This document shows positions 1-6,014 of a DNA stretch of 12,898 nucleotides, in pieces; position 1 is the stretch's first letter, and each line of letters begins with the position of its first letter. Position numbers and translations under genes: made by a program. The notes under the pieces were generated by a model. The model had not been told where the DNA came from and did not search any database. It was given only the letters and a program-made list of their open reading frames with translations. The DNA comes from Rhodospirillales bacterium (GTDB taxonomy: Bacteria; Pseudomonadota; Alphaproteobacteria; Rhodospirillales; Casp-alpha2), in assembly GCA_021775275.1 (NCBI GenBank), contig JAJFIE010000294.1, forward strand, positions 1 to 12,898, given 5' to 3'.

Positions 1-152
1 GAATGGCTGGTGCGCTGGTTCCAATTGGCTTGAAGCGCCTTGGTCAGGATCCCGCCGTTGCATCGTCTATCATTTTGACCACAGTGACAGATATTGCGGG
101 CTTCCTCTCCTTCCTCGGCATTGCAACTCTTCTAATGGGAATGTTGAAATGA
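1..152 (+). CDS. mgtE: MgtE magnesium transporter, C-terminal end (5' partial)
   Basis: The open frame runs in from the left edge and ends at TGA 150-152, giving the last 49 residues. The stretch PIGLKRLGQDPAVASS followed by IILTTVTDIAGF matches the conserved last two membrane helices of MgtE, a family of inner-membrane Mg2+ channels. In this family the loop with the DPA segment and the TTVTD segment lies by the ion path. The rest of the gene, including the cytosolic N and CBS domains that sense Mg2+, lies outside the window. The call rests on recognition of the C-terminal motif only, but that motif is distinctive. No convincing terminator hairpin was seen in the 126 bases after the stop. Confidence 0.85.
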   Translation, partial: MAGALVPIGLKRLGQDPAVASSIILTTVTDIAGFLSFLGIATLLMGMLK

Positions 153-268
153 CAAACTTACTGAAGGGCTAAGCAAGCCGACCCATCCTGAACAACGTGT
201 GTTTGACTGTTGAGCATTCTGCCTGTTTTACACTGCATGGTCGAAATAACCTGACCCATAAATAACTT

Positions 269-274
269 GGAGAG
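269..274 (+). promoter_or_regulatory. Ribosome binding site deciding the dksA-like start
   Basis: GGAGAG lies four bases before ATG 279. The alternative TTG at 267 overlaps this site and has no Shine-Dalgarno sequence of its own, so ATG 279 is the better start. Confidence 0.65.
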
Positions 275-278
275 AACG

Positions 279-593
279 ATGAGCAATATTGATGCGATAA
301 AAACGGCGCTGGAAGAAAGACTTCAAGAACTTACCGTCCGTACCAAGGAAATCGATGACGATCTGCGTGAGCCGTCGGATGACGATTGGTCAGAGAGTGC
401 CGTGGAATCAGAAGGCGACGAGGTACTCGAAGAAGTTGGAGACCTGGCGCTCGACGAAATAGCGAAAATCAAGCTGGCCCTTTGCAAGATCGAGGACGGC
501 ACCTATGGGGTTTGTACGCGTTGTGACAAGAAGATTTCGGCGCAGCGATTAGAAGCGCTTCCCTCCGCAACCACTTGCATTAATTGCTCATAG
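279..593 (+). CDS. Small DksA/TraR-family C4 zinc-finger protein
   Basis: This 104-residue protein carries a C4 zinc finger at C79, C82, C100 and C103. The C-x2-C-x17-C-x2-C spacing is that of the DksA/TraR family. The finger has the usual context (YGVCTRC, then RLEALPSA). The N-terminal two thirds is predicted helical and very acidic, with DDDW near residue 34 and a GDEVLEE stretch after it. This recalls the family's short coiled coil, whose acidic tip enters the RNA polymerase secondary channel. It is shorter than DksA (about 150 residues) and longer than TraR (about 73). The family modulates transcription initiation, often with ppGpp; whether this one does is inference. The following gene starts 14 bases after its stop, so the two probably share a transcript. 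A TTG at 267 would add four residues and is less likely. Confidence 0.88.
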   Translation: MSNIDAIKTALEERLQELTVRTKEIDDDLREPSDDDWSESAVESEGDEVLEEVGDLALDEIAKIKLALCKIEDGTYGVCTRCDKKISAQRLEALPSATTCINCS

Positions 594-607
594 AGCGGGT
601 GCAATTA

Positions 608-1303
608 ATGACAAATAGTTTCCGAGTAAAAATTCAGAGTTTCTCAACATTACGGGAAATAGAGGGAGCAAGGACAGCCGGAGATTACTCTTCATTGCTG
701 GACGAAATGGAGTACGGTGACCAGTCTGGCTTGACCGATGATGAACTACGAGAGATATGCATCATGTCCCTCCAGGATATGAGCCCCGTTGATGCGGCTT
801 TTCTTGTTCTTAAACACGATATGGCTGACGTTCTTCGAGACGGACAGATACGCAACATTGCAAACGAAATGCTCGAAGAGAAACTTTGGGAGGAGTATTC
901 AGATTCTTCCCTGCATGAGCGGCTGTTTAACGTAGGAAGTCTGTTATACGCGGCGTTCCCTCGATCTTTCCCGGAGCCCGATGCCGTTCATGTTACTATG
1001 GAAGTAATCGCTGACAATACTTCGGCGAGAGAGGAGCTGTCCCATTCTCCCAACGAGCCATTTCTGGTTCGCTTACTTGCAGACGGGATGGATGATCATG
1101 CGATACTGCATCGCTTGTACAGCGCACAGTTGAAGGGGCCTTCTTTCCCGAATGCTGACGAAGTTATATGGATCATACGAACTGAAGTGGTGGATGGCTC
1201 TAGCATAGGAATTGAAGTCATAAGCTCAGGGTATTGGCTCGACGCGCTCGAAGATGTCGAAGCCTATGACTCACTTGCATATTCTGACGCAACTCTCGGT
1301 TAG
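608..1303 (+). CDS. Conserved-looking hypothetical protein downstream of dksA-like gene
   Basis: A 231-residue protein that I do not recognise. It is acidic, has no signal peptide or membrane segment, and has one cysteine. It looks mostly helical, with segments such as LTDDELREICIMSLQDM and DAAFLVLKHDMADVLRDG, and a more mixed C-terminal half with an IWIIRTEV strand-like stretch. A cytosolic location is inferred. ATG 608 was chosen because it follows AGCGGGTG at reasonable spacing. GTG 599 and TTG 584 are in frame upstream and would overlap or abut the stop of the dksA-like gene. The close spacing suggests one operon with the zinc-finger gene. It converges on the mscS-type gene with only 8 bases between stops. 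Codon use looks like that of the neighbours, so no sign of recent transfer was seen. Confidence 0.75.
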   Translation: MTNSFRVKIQSFSTLREIEGARTAGDYSSLLDEMEYGDQSGLTDDELREICIMSLQDMSPVDAAFLVLKHDMADVLRDGQIRNIANEMLEEKLWEEYSDSSLHERLFNVGSLLYAAFPRSFPEPDAVHVTMEVIADNTSAREELSHSPNEPFLVRLLADGMDDHAILHRLYSAQLKGPSFPNADEVIWIIRTEVVDGSSIGIEVISSGYWLDALEDVEAYDSLAYSDATLG

Positions 1304-1311
1304 TCGATTTT

Positions 1312-2637
1312 TCATTTGTTGTCTGAGATTACAGAAAGTGGAACAGCGCTTTTGATATGAAGATCCCGTTGCGGGAACGGGAATGCGATTCCTTCTTCGT
1401 GAAAGCGCTCCCATACTTTCAAAAGGATTTCACTGCGGACGTTGGACAAACCATTCTGCGGATCTTCAATCCAGATTCTCAATTCCAAGTTCACGGCATT
1501 GTCCCCGAAACTGTTCAAATGGCAAACCGGTTTGGGTGTATCCAGTACGCGCGGGACTTCCCCGGCGGCGGCAACCGAGAGTTCGATCGCCTTTTGAACA
1601 TCTGATGAATAGTCAATTCCGATGGGAATACGTTGGCGCACCAAACGGTCGGAATAGGACCAATTTTCGACTCGCTGCGATATCAGTTCTTCATTGGGGA
1701 TCAGATGTTCAATCCCGTCTCGGGTCACAACGGAGACGTAACGCGCGCCCAGTGTCTTGATGTAGCCGACTGACTCACCAAGAGCAATCACATCGCCGGG
1801 CTTCACAGAACGATCGAGCAGAAGGATCATCCCGGATATGAGGTTGGCGACGACCTTCTGCAAGCCGAAGCCGATGCCAAGGCCAAGCGCACCTGAAAAT
1901 ACGGTAAAGGCGGTCAGGTCAATACCGACGCTGTTCAACCCCAGCACGATGGCAAGGGCGAACAATCCGATTCTGGCTAGTTTTCCAAACAAAACCTGGG
2001 CTGACGGACTAAGTTGCCGCGCAGAAGACAGTCGCCGTTCGACAAGACGCGACGTGGCACTGGCGGTCCACAACAGAAGCGCTAATGCAGCAGCAGCCTT
2101 CATCAGGCCAAGCAGCGACAGTCGGAAGTCACCAAGATTGAGGGCCATGCCGTCAAGCAACGCCATGGTGGAGTCGAGTTGGCCCACAATATTCAATGCA
2201 GCAACGGTCCAGGCAGCAACTGCGAGGAACCGGGACCATCCCGGGTTGCCGATCAACGAAGACAGCACTCTGATGATCACCCAGGCCGTAAGCAGACTGA
2301 CAACACCCCGGATCAAATGATCGGGCCATCCCGCTGCGACAACAGCATGATTGATGAGCCACAACAAAATCAAGGAGGCTAACGGAAATGTGACGGTTGT
2401 CAGGTTGGTAATCAGTTGCCGAAGGTAGCGATCCTTAACGCGCCCTTTTTCAAGATGAGCGAACAGGCGTTCAAGCAATGGCGCCATTAGGCGGCCGGCA
2501 AATAGCATCACGCAGATAGCAGCTGCCTGGGCAACATTCGATAGTACGAATGCATTGTTTTTCAGCCAATCCACTATCTGTGGCATCAGATTTTGGACTG
2601 TGGCTATTAGATCCGGAAAATTGGGCAGGTCTTCCAA
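1312..2637 (-). CDS. MscS-family mechanosensitive channel
   Basis: A 441-residue inner-membrane channel of the small-conductance mechanosensitive family, which opens under membrane tension to release solutes during hypo-osmotic shock. About seven hydrophobic segments are visible. The last is the pore helix around residues 244-274, with the Gly/Ala-rich GALGLGIGFGLQKVVAN motif followed by SGMILLLDRSVKPGDVI, the hallmark of MscS. The soluble beta domain (QRVENWSYSD near residue 320) and alpha/beta C-terminal domain follow. It is larger than E. coli MscS (286 residues) because of extra N-terminal helices, as in several MscS subclasses. TTG 2637 is chosen because AAGGAA sits six bases upstream. 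GTG 2664 would add nine residues but lacks a ribosome binding site and sits in a hairpin loop. The gene is divergent from the MFS gene and convergent with the 608-1303 gene. Confidence 0.88.
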   Translation of the reverse strand: MEDLPNFPDLIATVQNLMPQIVDWLKNNAFVLSNVAQAAAICVMLFAGRLMAPLLERLFAHLEKGRVKDRYLRQLITNLTTVTFPLASLILLWLINHAVVAAGWPDHLIRGVVSLLTAWVIIRVLSSLIGNPGWSRFLAVAAWTVAALNIVGQLDSTMALLDGMALNLGDFRLSLLGLMKAAAALALLLWTASATSRLVERRLSSARQLSPSAQVLFGKLARIGLFALAIVLGLNSVGIDLTAFTVFSGALGLGIGFGLQKVVANLISGMILLLDRSVKPGDVIALGESVGYIKTLGARYVSVVTRDGIEHLIPNEELISQRVENWSYSDRLVRQRIPIGIDYSSDVQKAIELSVAAAGEVPRVLDTPKPVCHLNSFGDNAVNLELRIWIEDPQNGLSNVRSEILLKVWERFHEEGIAFPFPQRDLHIKSAVPLSVISDNK

Positions 2638-2643
2638 ATAACT

Positions 2644-2649
2644 TTCCTT
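2644..2649 (-). promoter_or_regulatory. Ribosome binding site favouring the TTG start of the MscS-type gene
   Basis: Read on the minus strand, AAGGAA lies six bases before TTG 2637. It is the only good Shine-Dalgarno match near the 5' end of this gene. The GTG at 2664 has none. Confidence 0.5.
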
Positions 2650-2653
2650 TAGA

Positions 2654-2670
2654 TGGCGTTGCACACGCCA
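2654..2670 (-). other. Perfect 6-bp hairpin in the leader of the MscS-type gene
   Basis: On the minus strand TGGCGT-GTGCA-ACGCCA forms a perfect 6-bp, GC-rich stem with a five-base loop. The loop contains the alternative GTG start (2664-2662). The ribosome binding site for TTG 2637 begins a few bases after the stem. The structure is seen in the sequence; any role in limiting translation is inference. Confidence 0.45.
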
Positions 2671-2741
2671 GCATCACGGCTGTTCATCATGATCTCTTTG
2701 CCATGTTGAGGCTAACATGCTTTGCCGAAATGCGCTTCAGA

Positions 2742-2771
2742 ATGTTAACGTGTGCCATCGACTACAATCAA
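2742..2771 (-). promoter_or_regulatory. Candidate promoter of the MscS-type gene
   Basis: Read on the minus strand, TTGATT (2771-2766) is followed after 18 bases by TAACAT (2747-2742). Each matches four of six consensus bases of a housekeeping sigma promoter. Transcription would start near 2735, giving a leader of about 100 bases that includes the hairpin at 2654-2670. Weak evidence; based only on motif and position. Confidence 0.3.
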
Positions 2772-2791
2772 TTTCCGGCGAGGATCGTAAT

Positions 2792-2797
2792 GGTGAT
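2792..2797 (+). promoter_or_regulatory. Unusual GGTGAT ribosome binding site of the MFS gene
   Basis: An in-frame TGA at 2797-2799 immediately precedes ATG 2800, so the MFS protein cannot start earlier. The only anti-16S match near it is GGTGAT. It pairs with the 5' half of the anti-Shine-Dalgarno region rather than the usual core, and its register fits ATG 2800. A GAGG at 2780-2783 is instead spaced for ATG 2790, a five-codon frame (MVMNG, stop 2805-2807) that overlaps the MFS start. Confidence 0.45.
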
Positions 2798-2799
2798 GA

Positions 2800-4140
2800 A
2801 TGGCTAACAAACCAACGCCGGTTTCTATCGAGCAATCCCCCCCTGTGACGACTCTGGGTAATTCATTGACCGGGGTTGCCGCATTGCTACTCAGCACTGC
2901 GGTACTTCTCATGGGAAACGGGCTTCAAGGCACACTGATTCCAATTCGCGGTAATATTGAGAATTTTCAGTACTTTGAACTCGGCCTTTTAGGCACCGGG
3001 TACTTTTGTGGATTTATCTTTGGTTGCGTAACCGGGCCACTGCTGCTGAGGCGCGGTGGACATATTCGGACATTCATGGCGATGGCATCAATGGCTTCTG
3101 TCATGCCGTTACTCCATTCAGTCGTCCTGGAACCCCTGATCTGGCCCCTATTTCGAGCGCTAACCGGATACTGTTTCGCTGTCCTGTATATCGTGATTGA
3201 AAGTTGGCTAAACGAAAAAACGACCAATGAACACCGGGGGGCTGTCTTCTCAATTTATACCGTTATCAATCTGACGGTGATTACCATGGGGCAGATGATG
3301 ATCTCTATTGGCGACCCGGCCTTGTTTGGTTTGTTCGCACTCGCCTCTATTCTGGTATCGCTGGCCACGATTCCGATAGCTTTTACGACGGCATCTGCGC
3401 CAGTCTCCCCGTCTTTCGCCATGCCGAACCTGATTGAGCTCTATCGGAACTCTCCGGTCGGTTTTGCAGGATGCCTGACGGTGGGGCTTGCGAATGGCGC
3501 GTTCTGGACCCTGGGTCCAATCTTCGCGCAGAAACAAGGTCTCGATGTGGCGGGAATTGGACTGTTTATGAGTGTCGTGGTCATTGGCGGCGCCATTGCG
3601 CAATGGCCCCTGGGAATGGCTTCAGATCGCATTGACCGGCGATTTGTCATTGCGACATCTGCGATGATCGCTTCGGTCGCTTCCATCCTCATGGCCATGT
3701 TGCCGAGTGGTGCTGAAATTCCCATGCTGGCCCTAGGCGCTTGCTTCGGCGCCGGTGCTTTTCCACTCTATTCATTGGCTGTCGCCCATGCGAATGATCA
3801 CGCCGCGCCCACAGAGATGGTCAAGGTGTCCAGTGGTTTGTTGTTGGTTTATGGCGGTGGCGCCGCCATCGGACCACTTATTTCGTCGCTTTTGGAAGGT
3901 ATCGTCAACAATGCTGCATTGTTTATATTCGCGGGCGCTGTGTATCTTGTGTTTGTCGTGTTCGTGATCTGGCGCATGCGGCGGCGCGCGCCTGCGAATG
4001 ACGAGGATCGCGTCGATTTTAATGACTCCATGATTTCCGCCCAGACTGTTTCACAGGTCGTCACAGACTCGATCGTGACAGAGGCCGAAATCGCCTCGAC
4101 CGAAGCTCGAGACGACGATAGCACGGAACGAGAAAGATGA
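2800..4140 (+). CDS. MFS transporter, YcaD-like
   Basis: A 446-residue major facilitator superfamily protein with about 12 hydrophobic segments between residues 20 and 392, so it is an inner-membrane secondary transporter. The segment IESWLNEKTTNEHRGAVFS after TM4 and the second-half LGMASDRIDRRFV loop (the MFS G-x-x-x-D-R-x-x-R signature in its repeat position) point to the YcaD-like branch, whose substrates are largely unknown. The start is fixed by an in-frame stop directly upstream. The last 55 or so residues form a hydrophilic, acidic cytosolic tail (EARDDDSTERER end) unusual in length for the family. It is divergent from the MscS-type gene and has its own 3' hairpin. The substrate cannot be told from the sequence; drug or metabolite efflux is a guess. 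Confidence 0.88.
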   Translation: MANKPTPVSIEQSPPVTTLGNSLTGVAALLLSTAVLLMGNGLQGTLIPIRGNIENFQYFELGLLGTGYFCGFIFGCVTGPLLLRRGGHIRTFMAMASMASVMPLLHSVVLEPLIWPLFRALTGYCFAVLYIVIESWLNEKTTNEHRGAVFSIYTVINLTVITMGQMMISIGDPALFGLFALASILVSLATIPIAFTTASAPVSPSFAMPNLIELYRNSPVGFAGCLTVGLANGAFWTLGPIFAQKQGLDVAGIGLFMSVVVIGGAIAQWPLGMASDRIDRRFVIATSAMIASVASILMAMLPSGAEIPMLALGACFGAGAFPLYSLAVAHANDHAAPTEMVKVSSGLLLVYGGGAAIGPLISSLLEGIVNNAALFIFAGAVYLVFVVFVIWRMRRRAPANDEDRVDFNDSMISAQTVSQVVTDSIVTEAEIASTEARDDDSTERER

Positions 4141-4200
4141 CGTCGCCCGCAGGTTTTCTCAAAAAGAATGCTGTATTTCATAGTGTCGCACTTGCCAAAT

Positions 4201-4223
4201 ATACGCTTTATGGAGCGTGTTTT
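4201..4223 (+). terminator. Candidate terminator after the MFS gene
   Basis: ATACGCT and AGCGTGT form a 7-bp stem (one T-G pair) with loop TTATGG, followed by TTT. It lies 60 bases after the MFS stop. The stem is only moderately GC-rich and the T run is short, so it would be a weak intrinsic terminator. Its 3' arm overlaps the region where the -35 of the next candidate promoter would lie. Confidence 0.4.
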
Positions 4224-4245
4224 GTGCGATGGCGCTTTCTATAAT
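4216..4245 (+). promoter_or_regulatory. Candidate promoter of the secreted four-cysteine protein gene
   Basis: A perfect TATAAT (4240-4245) stands at a fitting place for a start site near 4252 and a leader of about 75 bases. The matching -35 region (4216-4223) is poor, with only TGTTTT-like sequence, so the promoter may depend on an activator or be fortuitous. Confidence 0.4.
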
Positions 4246-4311
4246 GTCAGATACGGAGAGGAATTATCTTGATTTGGAATCCATACCATGGGATTCTTGT
4301 CTTGCACAATT

Positions 4312-4318
4312 AAAGGGA
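4312..4318 (+). promoter_or_regulatory. Ribosome binding site deciding the start at 4327
   Basis: AAAGGGA lies eight bases before ATG 4327. The upstream in-frame ATG 4288 has only a poor site. The choice also puts a normal signal peptide at the very N terminus. Confidence 0.6.
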
Positions 4319-4326
4319 TTGCGGGT

Positions 4327-4809
4327 ATGCGGCTGCCGTGGAGGCAAAGTGTTGCAGGGGCGGCGTTGTTGGCTCTGAGCGCAACGGCAACGGCCGCTGC
4401 CGAGTGCCCAGGTCCCTCAAAAACCGCATTCATGGTTCGCTCGCTTCAAACTGAGCTCATGGTCGCCGCGCTAACATGCCAAATCAGACCGGAATACAAT
4501 GCTTTTGTTTCCCGCTTCAAGAGCACACTTGTGCGGAATGGCAAGGTACTCCGCAGTTACTATTCGCTGAACTTCGGTGACGAAAGCAAGAAACGTCTCA
4601 ACGCCTATGTGACACAGCTTGCAAATAAAACATCGGAACGAACGATAGATGCGCGTGGTGCGTATTGTGACGAGGCTAAAGACCTTTATTCTGTCGTCCT
4701 GGATACGGAGCCAGGCTACCTCGAAGCCATTGCCGTAAACCAACCGCTAGCAGAAAAAAATCTGCCCACTGCGTGCAGGTCCGACATTGACATCGTGACG
4801 TCTGACTGA
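4327..4809 (+). CDS. Small secreted protein with four cysteines, unknown function
   Basis: A 160-residue protein I cannot assign to a family. Residues 1-25 are a clear signal peptide: MRLPWRQ start, hydrophobic core GAALLALSA, and cleavage predicted after TAAA at 25. The mature 135 residues contain exactly four cysteines (C27, C51, C114, C150), an even set that would suit two disulfides in the periplasm. C27 is the second mature residue, but the preceding AAAE does not make a lipobox, so a lipoprotein is unlikely. The middle is helical and basic (SRFKSTLVRNGKVLRSYYS, then KKRLNAYVTQLANKT). ATG 4288 in frame would add 13 residues and bury the signal peptide. It converges on the OmpA-family gene with 23 bases between stops. 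Confidence 0.72.
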   Translation: MRLPWRQSVAGAALLALSATATAAAECPGPSKTAFMVRSLQTELMVAALTCQIRPEYNAFVSRFKSTLVRNGKVLRSYYSLNFGDESKKRLNAYVTQLANKTSERTIDARGAYCDEAKDLYSVVLDTEPGYLEAIAVNQPLAEKNLPTACRSDIDIVTSD

Positions 4810-4835
4810 ATTTCTATCACTGAAATTTCCGGTCA
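4803..4835. terminator. Candidate bidirectional hairpin between convergent genes
   Basis: TGAC-TG-AATTTC-tatcact-GAAATT-TCCG-GTCA can fold with a 6-bp inner stem, a 2/4 internal loop and a 4-bp outer stem. It spans the stops of the secreted-protein gene and the ompA-like gene. It is AT-rich with no T run, so it is a weak candidate. Confidence 0.3.
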
Positions 4836-5906
4836 GGGAAAAACAATCTCAACCCGACGATTTTGAGGCTCACGAACACCGTCGCCTGTGGGCACCAGTG
4901 GGTTTTGCTCACCTTTCCAGTCGACTGCAATTTCCGACGATGGAACACCCAAGCGGTTCAATTCAGCCTGAACGGCTTCTGCGCGGCGTTTTGACAATTT
5001 CAAATTGTAACTATCTGTTCCAGACCGGTCTGCATGTCCTGTCGCAACAATTGAACTAATCCCACCCAGTTGAGCATTGGCTGCCGCCTGCGCAAGAATA
5101 CTCTGCGCATCCGGCAACAGATCAGCCCGGTCCCAGTCAAAGAACACAATATAACTTCTGGCGACTACTGGCGGTTCAACAACGGGTTCAGCCACAGGTT
5201 CAACCACGGGAACTGGCTCTGGCGCTGGTTCGGATACCTGAGCGACAGTTTCCACCATCGGGATTGGCGCTTTGGGTTTGGGGAAGCTATACCGCAGGCC
5301 AATCATAAAGGAATGATTGTCATAGCTGGAATCCAGGCTGGTGCCATTATCCGCGCCAAAATCCAGGTCCGGAGCGGACAGATATCGATAATCTGCCGTC
5401 GCCGACCAGCTATCGCTCAGTTCATAGGCAGCCCCGACAATCCCCTGAAACGCCAAACCGATATCGCTATCATCTACCCGTGTTCCTGATACCGGAAAAA
5501 TGCCGTCAGCCGAAACTCGGGCGCCACCGACGCCAAGGCCAATATAAGGAGTAAACTTACTCCCAGTATCAAAATCATAGAGCCCGTTAAACATCAGACT
5601 CCAGGCATCCGCATTTCCAGACGCTGAGGCGCCACCAACCGAGTCGGCGTCATTGGTGCGAAATCCCAGCTCGATTTCTCCCCGGAAATTTTCCATAACT
5701 CCGTACCCAAGGGAAAACAATGCTGCGGGACCTGTGTCCAGATCAACAGACGTATCAATCCCGCCGCCATCAAGATCCAGATCGCGCGGGACAGAAAGCC
5801 CTGCACCACCTGCTATATAGAGGCTGCTTTCATCTGCCATTGCATGTGGCGAAATAACAGTGAACCCCAAGGCAACAGGGAGGATATAACGAGAGAATAT
5901 GGACAT
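4833..5906 (-). CDS. OmpA-family outer-membrane protein
   Basis: A 357-residue protein built as signal peptide (1-24, cleavage after AMA), N-terminal beta-barrel (about 25-215), Pro/Glu/Val-rich linker (about 218-248, EPAPEPVPVVEPVAEP repeats) and C-terminal OmpA peptidoglycan-binding domain (about 249-357). The last has FFDWDRADLLPDA, the TGHADRSG turn with D293, and SKRRAEAV with R307, the residues that contact diaminopimelate in this family. The barrel has alternating-strand features and a LRYSF segment near its end. The role is to tether outer membrane to cell wall; a porin role is possible. ATG 5906 is preferred because it gives a standard signal peptide. An open frame reaches back to ATG 6002 but would place 32 residues before that signal and start upstream of the candidate promoter. 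Confidence 0.88.
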   Translation of the reverse strand: MSIFSRYILPVALGFTVISPHAMADESSLYIAGGAGLSVPRDLDLDGGGIDTSVDLDTGPAALFSLGYGVMENFRGEIELGFRTNDADSVGGASASGNADAWSLMFNGLYDFDTGSKFTPYIGLGVGGARVSADGIFPVSGTRVDDSDIGLAFQGIVGAAYELSDSWSATADYRYLSAPDLDFGADNGTSLDSSYDNHSFMIGLRYSFPKPKAPIPMVETVAQVSEPAPEPVPVVEPVAEPVVEPPVVARSYIVFFDWDRADLLPDAQSILAQAAANAQLGGISSIVATGHADRSGTDSYNLKLSKRRAEAVQAELNRLGVPSSEIAVDWKGEQNPLVPTGDGVREPQNRRVEIVFP

Positions 5907-5936
5907 TTGCACCACCAAAAAACATTCGACACCGAC

Positions 5937-5965
5937 ATGTAACGCACCAACACAATCGATACCAA
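5937..5965 (-). promoter_or_regulatory. Candidate promoter of the ompA-like gene
   Basis: On the minus strand TTGGTA (5965-5960) and TTACAT (5942-5937) are 17 bases apart. The match to the sigma-70 consensus is partial (4/6 and 3/6). Transcription would begin near 5930, about 24 bases before ATG 5906, which fits that start. The direct repeat at 5946-5968 overlaps this site. Confidence 0.3.
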
Positions 5966-5968
5966 CAC
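5946..5968. repeat. 8-bp direct repeat in the ompA/asmA divergent region
   Basis: ACCAACAC occurs at 5946-5953 and again at 5961-5968, separated by AATCGAT, which contains the palindrome ATCGAT. The 15-base repeat period and position over the candidate ompA-like promoter suggest an operator for a regulator, but two copies of 8 bases could be chance. Confidence 0.45.
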
Positions 5969-6014
5969 TAATTAACTTTTCCCTCTCCATTTTAGCATTC
6001 ATAATTCATGGGTA

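Noticed and set aside
203..234. TTGACT (203-208) and TACACT (229-234) as a promoter for the dksA-like gene
   Set aside because: Both boxes look fair but the spacer is 20 bases, too long for a standard promoter, so it is not listed as a feature.
1838..2320. Open frame of 160 codons on the plus strand inside the MscS-type gene
   Set aside because: It is antisense to conserved membrane segments and its composition is that of a shadow frame.
5907..6002. ATG 6002 as the start of the OmpA-family protein
   Set aside because: It would put 32 extra residues before a standard signal peptide and would start upstream of the candidate promoter; ATG 5906 fits better.
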